Assembly: GCA_050873965.1 (NCBI GenBank)
Contig: JBNMJS010000001.1
Coordinates: 1 to 64,000 of the forward strand
DNA: 64,000 nt
Reading direction: 5' to 3'
Source of the DNA: UBA2883 sp050873965
Lineage (GTDB): Bacteria; Cyanobacteriota; Vampirovibrionia; Gastranaerophilales; Gastranaerophilaceae
Below, in pieces: positions 1 through 8,089 of the stretch. A program made the translations under genes and the position numbers. Under the pieces are notes generated by a model. It ran no database searches. It saw only the letters and a program-made list of their open reading frames with translations, and was not told the origin of the DNA. The stretch's first letter is position 1, and the number at the start of each line of letters is the position of its first letter.

Positions 1-151
1 CTTCAATATATATTTGGTTTTTATATAAAATCTTGATTTTTTATAATTAAATGATAGACTAGAATAAGAAAAGTTTAAGAAATTTTTACTGTTTGTTAAG
101 GGTAATAATTACTTAAGATAAAATGAAAGTTGAATAAACAAATGTCGTCAC

Positions 152-234
152 GGGCCTGTGGCACTCTGCCGACGAGAAAGATTAAGTATCTTTTGAGGAG
201 AGGAAGGTAGCATCGCTACCGCAAGGCACAGCCT
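152..234 (+). ncRNA. Candidate small structured RNA next to the tRNA
   Basis: The stretch can be drawn as a closed multi-branch structure. GGCCTGTG (153-160) can pair with CACAGCC (227-233) with one bulged C. Inside are three hairpins: GGCA-CTC-TGCC (160-170), AAAGAT-TAAGT-ATCTTT (177-193) and GGTAGC-ATC-GCTACC (206-220). It begins with the same 19 bases that precede and open the tRNA downstream, so it may be a decayed or rearranged tRNA-derived RNA rather than an independent gene. I could not match it to SRP RNA, RNase P RNA, 6S RNA or tmRNA. Bases 1-143 before it hold no gene I can support. Confidence 0.3.
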
Positions 235-269
235 AAGACAAAACAAAATTGAATAGATAAAGTCGTCAC

Positions 270-341
270 GGGCCTGTGGCGCAGCGGTAGCGCAGAGGAC
301 TCATAATCCTTTGGTCGTGGGTTCGAATCCCTCCGGGCCCA
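270..341 (+). tRNA. tRNA with CAT anticodon (Met, or Ile2)
   Basis: A full cloverleaf is visible. The acceptor stem is 270-276 with 334-340, the D arm GCGC-AGCGGTA-GCGC (279-293), the anticodon arm GAGGA-CTCATAA-TCCTT (295-311), and the T arm GTGGG-TTCGAAT-CCCTC (317-333) with one T-T mismatch. The discriminator is A341 and CCA is not encoded. The CTCATAA loop gives anticodon CAT and fits elongator tRNA-Met or the lysidine-modified tRNA-Ile2. It lacks the initiator hallmark of three G-C pairs in the anticodon stem. Confidence 0.92.
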
Positions 342-344
342 AAT

Positions 345-370
345 AAAAAACTCCTTTTGGAGTTTTTTTT
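345..370 (+). terminator. Intrinsic terminator of the tRNA gene
   Basis: AAAAAACTCC, a TTTT loop and GGAGTTTTTT form a hairpin that runs into eight T residues, starting four bases after the tRNA. Confidence 0.85.
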
Positions 371-391
371 ATTTGGAGTAATTCTCACCCA

Positions 392-437
392 GTGGGTTCT
401 ATCCCTCCATCTCTCGACGATACTTAATCGTCTCGAG
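392..437 (+). repeat. tRNA T-arm remnant plus hairpin
   Basis: Bases 392-408 repeat the T arm of the tRNA at 317-334 with one base lost and one changed. Directly after it, 413-437 forms a hairpin (CTCGACGAT against ATCGTC-TCGAG). Within the hairpin, 419-429 is the exact reverse complement of 180-190. This points to duplication and rearrangement around the tRNA. It cannot fold as a complete tRNA. Confidence 0.55.
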
Positions 438-502
438 CGGAGTCCTTCTTCGTGCTAAATAAAATATTCAAGTGGAGTTATTGTTGAGAAATTTTTAAAC
501 TA

Positions 503-531
503 TTGAAATTATTCAATAGATATTTTAGAGT
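503..531 (+). promoter_or_regulatory. Promoter of the HD-domain gene, leaderless type
   Basis: TTGAAA (503-508), a 17-base spacer and TAGAGT (526-531) form a well-spaced sigma-70-type promoter. Only six bases separate the -10 element from the ATG at 538 and no Shine-Dalgarno sequence is present, so transcription probably starts at or next to the start codon. Confidence 0.6.
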
Positions 532-537
532 ATAGAA

Positions 538-1032
538 ATGGAAGTTTTTAAAATAATTCAAAAGATGATAAATTTTTCTGATGGTAATTTACACGATATA
601 AACCATTTTATGAAAGTGTGGGCTTTTGCGAAAACTATTGGCGAATTAGAAAATATTAGTAGTGAGATGCAATTTATTTTAGAATTGTCTGCAATTATTC
701 ATGATATTGCTTGTCCTTTATGTCGTGAAAAATATGGAAATACTAATGGTAAATATCAAGAAATAGAAAGCGAATCGCTTGTAAGAAAATTCTTAACAGA
801 TACTGATTTGACTCAAAAACAAATTGATAGGATTGTTTATTTGGTTTCACATCATCATACATACAAAAATATTGATGGATTAGACTATCAAATACTTATA
901 GAGGCTGATTATTTAGTAAATGCAGATGAAAGTCATTATTCTAAACAAAATATAAAAAATACTAAAAATGTAATTTTTAAAACAAAGTCTGGTATAGAAC
1001 TTTTAGAAAAAATGTATGGGGTTAATTGTTGA
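538..1032 (+). CDS. HD-domain phosphohydrolase
   Basis: A 164-residue protein of the HD metal-dependent phosphohydrolase superfamily, which hydrolyses phosphomonoesters or nucleotides. The expected ligands are visible: His19 in an N-terminal helix, the HD pair near 55-56 (IIHDIA), a HHH cluster near 104-106 and a late Asp in EADYLVNADE. Single-domain HD proteins of this size are common and their substrates are usually unknown, so the substrate is not assigned. The gene overlaps the next one by seven bases, so the two are probably cotranscribed. The first ATG is chosen because a correctly spaced promoter ends six bases upstream. Confidence 0.8.
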   Translation: MEVFKIIQKMINFSDGNLHDINHFMKVWAFAKTIGELENISSEMQFILELSAIIHDIACPLCREKYGNTNGKYQEIESESLVRKFLTDTDLTQKQIDRIVYLVSHHHTYKNIDGLDYQILIEADYLVNADESHYSKQNIKNTKNVIFKTKSGIELLEKMYGVNC

Positions 1033-1340
1033 AACGAATTCTTACAGAAGATTTGATATATGAAATATTATCTGTTGTTGAAGAAATTCCAGTTGGAAAA
1101 GTGGCTTCTTATGGTCAAATCGCAAAACTTATCGGTAGAGATAAAAACTCTCGTCTAGTTGGTAGGGTTTTAAGTCTGTCTCAATTCTATGGTGATTATC
1201 CATGTCATAGAGTCGTAAACCATTGTGGAAGAATAGCACCACGTTTTTTAGAACAAAAAGAACGACTAATTTCTGAATGTGTCGAATTTAAAGATAAAAA
1301 TCATGTTGATATGAAAAAATATCAATGGGATTGTATTTAA
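1026..1340 (+). CDS. MGMT-like single-domain protein (alkyltransferase-like)
   Basis: A 104-residue protein matching only the C-terminal DNA-binding and active-site domain of O6-alkylguanine-DNA alkyltransferases. The helix-turn-helix part is IPVGKVASYGQIAKLIG (about 22-38). The active-site motif reads YPCHRVV near residues 59-65, so the acceptor Cys is kept. Alkyltransferase-like (ATL) proteins usually carry Trp at this site. The N-terminal domain of full-length MGMT is missing. It starts with TTG at 1026 (or TTG 1029), inside the end of the HD gene, with no clear ribosome binding site, suggesting translational coupling. It could repair O6-alkylguanine directly or only flag it for other repair. 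Confidence 0.75.
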   Translation: MLKRILTEDLIYEILSVVEEIPVGKVASYGQIAKLIGRDKNSRLVGRVLSLSQFYGDYPCHRVVNHCGRIAPRFLEQKERLISECVEFKDKNHVDMKKYQWDCI

Positions 1341-1467
1341 TCTAAAAAAATATCTAGAATTCTTCAGATTTTTATATAAAGACTCAATATATTTAGTTTA
1401 AAAGTATTAACTATAATATTTTGAAGACTTTAATTGTTTTTATTTGTTACATTTTATTTTATATATA

Positions 1468-1496
1468 TTGAATAAATCAAACGTTTGTTTTATGAT
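1468..1496 (+). promoter_or_regulatory. Promoter with operator in the spacer, efflux operon
   Basis: TTGAAT (1468-1473), exactly 17 bases, then TATGAT (1491-1496) is a near-consensus promoter. The perfect palindrome CAAACGTTTG (1478-1487) fills the middle of the spacer. The adjacent gene is a TetR-family repressor, so this is the obvious candidate operator: bound protein would block RNA polymerase and autoregulate the operon. Confidence 0.75.
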
Positions 1497-1522
1497 ATAA
1501 ATATACAAGTTGGAGATTGTTT

Positions 1523-2143
1523 ATGGAAAAAGACGAAAACTCAAAACAAAAGATATTAAATTCAGCAACTAAACTGTTTGCCAATAAAGGGTTCGATGCT
1601 GTTAGTGTTCGAGAAATCTGCAAAGAAGCGAATGTTAATTTGTGTATGATTTCTTATTATTTTGGTGGAAAGAAAGAACTTTATAATGCTATTATTGATG
1701 ATTTGATTGAAAAACAAACGCAATATGCAAATACGTTTTTAGATTTGTCATGTGAGCCTAAATCGTTATCAAAGCAAGAGCAGGTTGATTTATTGTTTTT
1801 GATATTAGACAAATTTGTGGATTTTTTCTACTCAAATATTTCAAGTGATTTGATTCTACTTCTTTTAAAAGAACAACAAAATCCTGAATTTAACTTTAAA
1901 TCACCGGCTTTTGAATATTTAAGAAGAGTTATTTCAGCTGTGTTTAATTTGGAAGAAAATTCTAAAGAAGTCGTTTATCAAACTTTATTTATTATTTCAC
2001 AATTGAATTCTCCTAAGATTTTTCCAGCGTTTTCACTTCGCCTACTTGGCCAAGATACATTTAATCAAGAAGATATTAAAATCATAAGAGATAATATAAA
2101 GTTTTATATTAATTTAATTTTAAAGGAGAAGAAAATTGTTTAG
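1523..2143 (+). CDS. TetR-family transcriptional repressor
   Basis: A 206-residue repressor with a standard TetR N-terminal helix-turn-helix: KQKILNSATKLFANKGF followed by VSVREICKEANVN and the recognition-helix end ISYYFGGKKELY. The C-terminal ligand-binding part resembles regulators of the CecR/YbiH kind, which control ybhGFSR-type ABC exporters; that is exactly the gene set downstream. The ATG at 1523 is preferred over a TTG at 1517 because GGAG lies seven bases before it. It overlaps the TolC gene by eight bases. A palindromic operator lies in its own promoter, so autorepression relieved by an exported compound is likely. The inducer is unknown. Confidence 0.88.
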   Translation: MEKDENSKQKILNSATKLFANKGFDAVSVREICKEANVNLCMISYYFGGKKELYNAIIDDLIEKQTQYANTFLDLSCEPKSLSKQEQVDLLFLILDKFVDFFYSNISSDLILLLLKEQQNPEFNFKSPAFEYLRRVISAVFNLEENSKEVVYQTLFIISQLNSPKIFPAFSLRLLGQDTFNQEDIKIIRDNIKFYINLILKEKKIV

Positions 2144-3455
2144 AAAACTCCTCGTTACATTCGGAATTATATTATTGTTTTCAAATTGTACTTTTGCAAT
2201 AGATAGAAATGAATTGAATCCTGAATTTTTCTCAAGGTTTAATGATGACTGTCTTTCGTATTACATAAACCAAGCAATTGAAAATAATCATTCTGCTAAA
2301 CAAGCGACATATAAGGTTGAGCAATATAGACAACAAGTAAAATACGCTTTTAGTAGGGAATTGCCATCTTTTAGTGTAAGTGCAAACTATTTAGGTGTAA
2401 AAGTTCCACAGTTGGATAATTTTACTTTGAAGAAAAATGCTTTTATTCTACCTTTTATGGTTAATTATGAGGCTGATTTTCTATTAAAAAATCGTGATAA
2501 GACAAAAAGTCAAAAGAAAGTTTATGAAATAAGTAAACAAGAAGAAAAAACTGTATATTTGGCTCTATTGAGTGATGTTGCAACAGTTTATACTAATGTT
2601 TTAGAGTATGATGAACTTTTGAGACTTGCTCAAGAACAAGTTGAGATTTCTCAAAAAATCCTATTATCTGATAGTAAAAAATTTAATCGTGGAATTATAA
2701 ATTTAACTCAATATAACAATTCTAAGAAAAATTTAGAAGTTGTAAAAACTAATTTTGAAAATTTGCAAAAACAACAAGAAGTTTTATTGATGCAATTAGC
2801 AGTTTTAACAGGTGTTTCTCCTGATAAAACTAAAAATTTAGCTCGTGGTAATATTGAAAAATTTAACTATTCAATGGATATTCCACAAGAAATTGAGTCT
2901 GATGTGATTTTTTCAAGACCTGATGTAATATCAGCAGAAATGCAACTTGAAAAAGCAAAAATTGATATTCGTGTAGCAAGAAAGGAGTTTTTACCAACAT
3001 TTAATATTACTGGATTATGGTTATTTAATACTATTGCTCCAGGTACATTTTTTTCTTGGGAATCTTCTCTTGCGGCAATTTTAGCTGGTGCAAGTCAAGA
3101 TATTTTTACAGGTGGAAGAAAACTTGCAAATTTAAGAATTCAGAAAGCTAAATATGAAGAACTTTTTGAAAATTATAAACAAACTGATTTGGAAGCTGTA
3201 AAAGAAGTTAATACAGCACTATGTTTTACTAAACATGATTCTGAAGTAGAAAAAAATTCTATTAAAAAATTAAATTATGAATGTCAAAATTTGCAATCTG
3301 CAAAAAGAAGATTGAAACAAGGTACAATTTCTCAATCTGAGTATTTGGTTGAACTTTCAAATGTTGTTAGTCTTCAATCAGAATATGTTAGTGCTAAAAC
3401 TCAAAAATTGGTTAATTATTTTACGTTATATAAAGCCGTTGGAGGAAAACTATAA
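2136..3455 (+). CDS. TolC-family outer-membrane efflux protein
   Basis: A 439-residue outer-membrane channel of the TolC/NodT family, which forms the exit duct of tripartite exporters. An N-terminal signal sequence (about 1-21, ending SNCTFA) precedes two long repeat halves rich in coiled-coil helices, as expected for the periplasmic barrel. The motif SRPDVISAEMQLEKAKIDI near 263-282 is typical of the second half. It starts at TTG 2136, inside the TetR gene, behind a good AAGGAGA site. The membrane fusion protein begins on its last base. With the downstream genes it completes an envelope-spanning exporter. Confidence 0.9.
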   Translation: MFRKLLVTFGIILLFSNCTFAIDRNELNPEFFSRFNDDCLSYYINQAIENNHSAKQATYKVEQYRQQVKYAFSRELPSFSVSANYLGVKVPQLDNFTLKKNAFILPFMVNYEADFLLKNRDKTKSQKKVYEISKQEEKTVYLALLSDVATVYTNVLEYDELLRLAQEQVEISQKILLSDSKKFNRGIINLTQYNNSKKNLEVVKTNFENLQKQQEVLLMQLAVLTGVSPDKTKNLARGNIEKFNYSMDIPQEIESDVIFSRPDVISAEMQLEKAKIDIRVARKEFLPTFNITGLWLFNTIAPGTFFSWESSLAAILAGASQDIFTGGRKLANLRIQKAKYEELFENYKQTDLEAVKEVNTALCFTKHDSEVEKNSIKKLNYECQNLQSAKRRLKQGTISQSEYLVELSNVVSLQSEYVSAKTQKLVNYFTLYKAVGGKL

Positions 3456-4324
3456 TGAAAAAGAAAATTATTGCAGTATTTTTATTACTTTTAATAATTG
3501 GAACGAGTGTATTTTTCTTGACTCATAAAAAAGAAAATCTAAACGAGTTAACATTATTTGGAAATATTGAAATAAGACAAGTTGACTTGAGTTTTCAAGT
3601 CGGTGGACAAATTGCAAAGATGTTAAAAGAAGAAGGTGATAGTGTCAAAAAAGGCGAACTTGTTGCAATATTAGATAACAGAGATTATAAATCTAATTTA
3701 GAAAAAGCAGATGCTGATGTTTCAAAAACTTTAGCATTAAAAAATGATGCAGAAGATAAATTTTATAGAAATGCACCACTTGTTAGTGATGAAACTATTT
3801 CAAAACAGGATTATAAAACTCTTTTAAATACAAAGAATAAATCTGTTGCAGATTATAAAGGGGCTATTGCTCAGAAAAATTATGCAAAAAATCAATTAGA
3901 TTATACAAAAATCTACGCACCAGATGATGGAATTGTGATGGTTAGGGTGCAAGAACCTGGAGCAACTGTAGGGAAAGGTCAAACAGTCTATACAATTTCA
4001 AAATCAAAACCGGTTTGGGTAAGAGCGTATGTTAATGAAACTGATTTAGGTAATATTAAATATGGAATGAGGGTAAAAGTTTTAACCGATTCCGTTAATC
4101 CTAAGACAGGTAAAAAACGAGAATATGTAGGTAGAATTGGTTATATATCTCCAGTTGCAGAATTCACTCCAAAAACTGTTCAATCAACAGATTTAAGAAC
4201 AAGTTTGGTTTATAGAATAAGGGTTTATATTGATGATGTTGATGAATATTTAAGACAAGGTATGCCAACTACAATCAAGATTGATTTAACTTCTAGTGCT
4301 AAAGGTACAAAAAAGGTTCAATAG
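3455..4324 (+). CDS. HlyD-family periplasmic adaptor protein
   Basis: A 289-residue membrane fusion protein linking the inner-membrane ABC transporter to TolC. Residues 5-24 form one N-terminal membrane anchor. The biotinyl-lipoyl half-motifs are at VGGQIAKMLKEEGDSVKKGE (about 49-68) and YAPDDGIVMVRVQEPGATV (about 153-171), separated by a short helical hairpin, and a beta-barrel follows. Its size and arrangement resemble YbhG. The start codon overlaps the TolC stop (TAATG), and the ATPase gene follows directly after the stop codon, so translation is tightly coupled. Confidence 0.9.
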   Translation: MKKKIIAVFLLLLIIGTSVFFLTHKKENLNELTLFGNIEIRQVDLSFQVGGQIAKMLKEEGDSVKKGELVAILDNRDYKSNLEKADADVSKTLALKNDAEDKFYRNAPLVSDETISKQDYKTLLNTKNKSVADYKGAIAQKNYAKNQLDYTKIYAPDDGIVMVRVQEPGATVGKGQTVYTISKSKPVWVRAYVNETDLGNIKYGMRVKVLTDSVNPKTGKKREYVGRIGYISPVAEFTPKTVQSTDLRTSLVYRIRVYIDDVDEYLRQGMPTTIKIDLTSSAKGTKKVQ

Positions 4325-5836
4325 ATGGATACCGTTAAAATTAAAAACTTAATAAAAACTTTTGACTCTACAACTGCGATTGATAATTTAACATTAACAA
4401 TTGAAAAAGGTAAAATTACAGGTTTAATCGGTGCAGATGGCGCAGGGAAAACTACACTTATTCGTTTGATTATTGGTTTGTTAGTTCCTAATAGTGGTGA
4501 AATTAAAACCTTAGAGTTAAATCCATTTACGCAAAAACAAGAATTAACTTTAAAAATTGGTTATATGCCACAAAAATTCGGTTTATACGAAGATTTAACA
4601 GTACTTGAAAATTTGAAATTGTATGCAGATTTAAAAAATCAACCTTATGAATTTGAAAAACTATTAGAATTTACAAGTTTAACACCTTTTCAAGACCGTT
4701 TAGCAGGTGCGTTGTCAGGTGGTATGAAACAAAAATTAGGTTTGGCTTGTACTTTACTTGGAAATCCAGAATTCCTTATTCTTGATGAACCATCTGTTGG
4801 GGTTGATCCAATTTCACGAAAAGATTTGATGAAAATGGTTAGAAATATGATTAGTTCTGAAACAACTGTACTTTGGTCAACTGCATATCTCGATGAGGCA
4901 CATAGTTTTGATACTGCTGTAGTTCTTGATAAGGGAAAAGTTATTTATAATGGAAAACCTCATGATTTAGCACAGACTCCTCAAAAGTTTGAAGAGAGAG
5001 TTATCGACCTTATGGGTGGGTATAAAAAAGAAAAATCAATGATTGCAGAAAATTATACTCCACTTGATGTCAAAATGGATTGTACTGTTGTTGCTGATAA
5101 TTTGGAAAAACGCTATGGAAATTTTTATGCAGTAAAAAACAATTCTTTTTGTATTAAAAAGGGTGAAATATTTGGACTTTTAGGGCCAAATGGAGCTGGA
5201 AAATCAACTTCGTTTAAAATGATGTGTGGGCTTAGTAAACCAACAGGTGGAACTGCAAAAATAATGGGAATTGATATTCTAAAAAATCCAGAAAAAGCAC
5301 GTTCTAATCTTGGTTATATGGCACAAAAATTTTCATTATATGGAAGTCTTACTGTAAGACAAAATTTAGAATTCTTTGCGGCTGCTTATGGGATAAAATT
5401 TTTAGAACGTAAAAAACGAGTTGAAGAAATAATTGATGTATTTAATTTTAAAGAGGTTGAAAACCAAAAATCTCAAGATTTGCCACTTGGGTTTAAACAA
5501 CGACTTTCTATGGCTTGTGCATTAATTCATAATCCACCAATTTTGTTTTTAGACGAACCAACATCTGGAGTCGATGTTGTTACTCGTCGTGATTTTTGGA
5601 ATCATATTACATCTCTTGCGAAAAAAGGTGTAACAATCTTGGTTACAACTCACTTTATGGATGAAGCTGAATATTGCGACAGAATCAGTCTTTTTTATAA
5701 AGGTGAAACTATTGCAGTTGGGACCCCTGATGAATTGAAACAAAAGGCTCAAGGGATTTTATCTTCTCGTAATAATAGAGAGTTACCGACAATGGAAGAA
5801 ACATTTATTACGCTAATTAAGGAGTCTGAAAAATGA
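4325..5836 (+). CDS. ABC transporter ATPase with two fused nucleotide-binding domains
   Basis: A 503-residue protein with two complete ATP-binding cassettes in tandem, as in YbhF. The first has Walker A GADGAGKTT (about 37-45), signature LSGGMKQKL and Walker B FLILDEPSVGVD. The second has Walker A GPNGAGKST (about 289-297), a degenerate signature LPLGFKQRL and Walker B LFLDEPTSGVD. The two halves may therefore be unequal, with only one site having a canonical signature. It powers the two permeases that follow. Its stop overlaps the next start by ATGA. Confidence 0.92.
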   Translation: MDTVKIKNLIKTFDSTTAIDNLTLTIEKGKITGLIGADGAGKTTLIRLIIGLLVPNSGEIKTLELNPFTQKQELTLKIGYMPQKFGLYEDLTVLENLKLYADLKNQPYEFEKLLEFTSLTPFQDRLAGALSGGMKQKLGLACTLLGNPEFLILDEPSVGVDPISRKDLMKMVRNMISSETTVLWSTAYLDEAHSFDTAVVLDKGKVIYNGKPHDLAQTPQKFEERVIDLMGGYKKEKSMIAENYTPLDVKMDCTVVADNLEKRYGNFYAVKNNSFCIKKGEIFGLLGPNGAGKSTSFKMMCGLSKPTGGTAKIMGIDILKNPEKARSNLGYMAQKFSLYGSLTVRQNLEFFAAAYGIKFLERKKRVEEIIDVFNFKEVENQKSQDLPLGFKQRLSMACALIHNPPILFLDEPTSGVDVVTRRDFWNHITSLAKKGVTILVTTHFMDEAEYCDRISLFYKGETIAVGTPDELKQKAQGILSSRNNRELPTMEETFITLIKESEK

Positions 5837-6942
5837 AGATTTTGTTTGCCTTAATTAAAAAAGAATTTTTACAGATTATTCGTGATCCATCGAGTATAAT
5901 TATTGCATTTATTTTGCCGTTGATTTCAATTCTTATTTATATGTATGGAATAAATATGGATACATCAACTGTGACTATGGGTATAAAAAATGATGATGCA
6001 AACCCTGAAATCGCAACCTTAATCAAGTCTTTTGGACATAGCAAATATATCCATTCTGAAATGTTTGATAACGAAAATGATTTAGCCAATGCGATTATAA
6101 AATCAAAATTAAAAGGTGGAATTATTATTCCGAATGATTTTTCTACTAGACTTTCAAAAGGTGAAGATGCTGAAGTGTTAGTACTTACAGATGGAACAGA
6201 GGTAAATACTGCTAATTATGTTCAAAGTTATTCAATGTCAATTCTTAATCAATGGCTTGTTACAAGTCGTTTTGCCCCAAAAGTTAAAAGGCAAATAATT
6301 TCACCGGAATTAAGAGTTTGGTACAATCAGGACTTGAATAGTCATTATTTTATTCTTCCAGGTTCTATCGCAATAACAATGACACTTATTGGAATTTTAT
6401 TAACAGCACTTGTTGTCGCAAGAGAATGGGAACGAGGAACAATGGAAGCAATTTTGAGTACTCGTGTAAGAAAAATTGACATTGTGCTAGGAAAATATAT
6501 TCCTTACTTTATTTTAGGAATGGCATCATTAGCTTTCAATGTATTTTTATGTACTGCAGTTTTTCAGGTGCCGTTTAGAGGAAATTACTTTGTTTTGTTT
6601 GCCGTAAGTGGGTTGTTTTTGTTTACACTTTTAGGAATCGGACTTTTGATTTCTTCAAAATTAAAAAATCAGTTTTTAGCAAGTCAGGTTTCTTTGGGTA
6701 TTGGATTTTTACCGGCGTTGCTTTTATCCGGCTTGATGTTTCCGATTAATTCAATGCCAAAATTTTTTCAATATTTGACTATGATTTTACCACCTAGATA
6801 TTTTATCACTTTTATTGAAAGTGAATTTATGGCTGGTACTGTTTGGAAAGTTGTATTAATCAATTCAATATTTTTAATTTGTCTTGGGTTATTTTTATTT
6901 GTAATTGTATATAAAAATACTGATATGAGGTTAGAAAATTAG
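5833..6942 (+). CDS. ABC-2 type permease (YbhS-like)
   Basis: A 369-residue inner-membrane permease of the ABC-2 family. One N-terminal membrane helix (about 20-38) is followed by a large extracytoplasmic domain (about 40-170) and then five hydrophobic helices, the usual ABC2_membrane_3 layout. The cytoplasmic loop motif AREWERGTMEAILSTRVRKI (about 196-215) is characteristic of drug-export permeases. It is translationally coupled to the ATPase by ATGA and is followed without a gap by a related permease, with which it probably forms a heterodimeric channel. Confidence 0.9.
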   Translation: MKILFALIKKEFLQIIRDPSSIIIAFILPLISILIYMYGINMDTSTVTMGIKNDDANPEIATLIKSFGHSKYIHSEMFDNENDLANAIIKSKLKGGIIIPNDFSTRLSKGEDAEVLVLTDGTEVNTANYVQSYSMSILNQWLVTSRFAPKVKRQIISPELRVWYNQDLNSHYFILPGSIAITMTLIGILLTALVVAREWERGTMEAILSTRVRKIDIVLGKYIPYFILGMASLAFNVFLCTAVFQVPFRGNYFVLFAVSGLFLFTLLGIGLLISSKLKNQFLASQVSLGIGFLPALLLSGLMFPINSMPKFFQYLTMILPPRYFITFIESEFMAGTVWKVVLINSIFLICLGLFLFVIVYKNTDMRLEN

Positions 6943-8052
6943 ATGTTTGATAGTTTACGTAGAATTTTTGCACTTATAAAAAAAGAATTTATTACCATTT
7001 GGATGGATAAAAAAAGTCGTGGAATGATTATTGCATTACCACTTGTACAACTTTTTATATTTTCTAACGCTATCACAATGGAAGTCAAAAATATTGATGT
7101 GTCATTGATTGATAGAGATAATTCTGTTCAATCTCGAGAATTGATTTCAAGATTTGAAAATTCTCCAAGATTTAGAAAGTTTTATTATGCAAAAGATGAA
7201 AGTGAATTAAAATCACAAATTGATAATCAAGAAACTCAAATTGGAATTTATATAAATAATGATTTTTCTAATTCAATAAAGGCACAAAAGCCTGTTAATG
7301 TTTTAGTTATAGTTGATGGTCGTCAAACAAATTCTGCAACTATTGCGGGGAGTTATGCCTCACAAATTATAAATGGATATAATGAGGAAATTTCAAAAAC
7401 TACAGGAGCAATGATTACTCCCGTTGTAAGAAATTGGTATAATCCGAATCTAGAATATCGTTGGTATATATTGACTGTTATTGTTGCGATGTTGGCACTT
7501 GTGATTACACTTCTGTTGACGGCTTTGTCTATTGCAAGAGAAAGAGAAATGGGAACTTTTGACCAACTTGTAGTTAGTCCATTATCATCATTTGAAATTT
7601 TGGCAGGAAAAACAATTCCACCACTTGTTATTGCAATGGGATTAACTTGTTTTATGGTGTTGATGGTTGTTTTGTTCTTTAAAATCAAATTTATGGGCTC
7701 TGTTCCAATATTTTTGTTTGCAGTTTTTGTATCGTTATTATCTATTGTTGGTGTAGGATTATTTATTTCATCAATATGTAAAACTCAACAACAAGCGATT
7801 TTAGGTGTAATTACATTCCAAATGCCTGCAATTCTTCTTTCAGGTTTTATATCACCAATTGAAGACATGCCTGTAGTGTTGCAGTATTTAACATATTTAA
7901 ATCCTGTAAGATTTTTTATGTTACTTTCACGAAACATTTTCTTAAAAGGAATGGGCTTAACTGATGTTTTGATAAACTTGATTCCACTTATTTGTATTGC
8001 GATAATTACATTGTCATTAGCAAGTTGGACATTTAAAAGAAAATTAGATTAA
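6943..8052 (+). CDS. ABC-2 type permease (YbhR-like)
   Basis: A 369-residue permease, the same length as its neighbour and homologous over its length. It has one N-terminal helix, a periplasmic domain, then five hydrophobic segments, with the loop AREREMGTFDQLVVSPLSS near 195-213. It starts immediately after the stop of the first permease and ends the efflux operon. No clear terminator follows in the 37 bases before the convergent gene. Together with the two-cassette ATPase, adaptor and TolC protein this is a full tripartite exporter. The substrate is not deducible. Confidence 0.9.
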   Translation: MFDSLRRIFALIKKEFITIWMDKKSRGMIIALPLVQLFIFSNAITMEVKNIDVSLIDRDNSVQSRELISRFENSPRFRKFYYAKDESELKSQIDNQETQIGIYINNDFSNSIKAQKPVNVLVIVDGRQTNSATIAGSYASQIINGYNEEISKTTGAMITPVVRNWYNPNLEYRWYILTVIVAMLALVITLLLTALSIAREREMGTFDQLVVSPLSSFEILAGKTIPPLVIAMGLTCFMVLMVVLFFKIKFMGSVPIFLFAVFVSLLSIVGVGLFISSICKTQQQAILGVITFQMPAILLSGFISPIEDMPVVLQYLTYLNPVRFFMLLSRNIFLKGMGLTDVLINLIPLICIAIITLSLASWTFKRKLD

Positions 8053-8089
8053 ATGTTTTCGTAAAAAGACTATTTTATTTTGTGGCATT

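Noticed and set aside
152..234. SRP RNA or RNase P RNA near the tRNA.
   Set aside because: The conserved SRP loop (GGAA with AGCAG in the right place) and the RNase P core GAGGAAAGTC are absent; only a partial GAGGAAGG-like string is seen.
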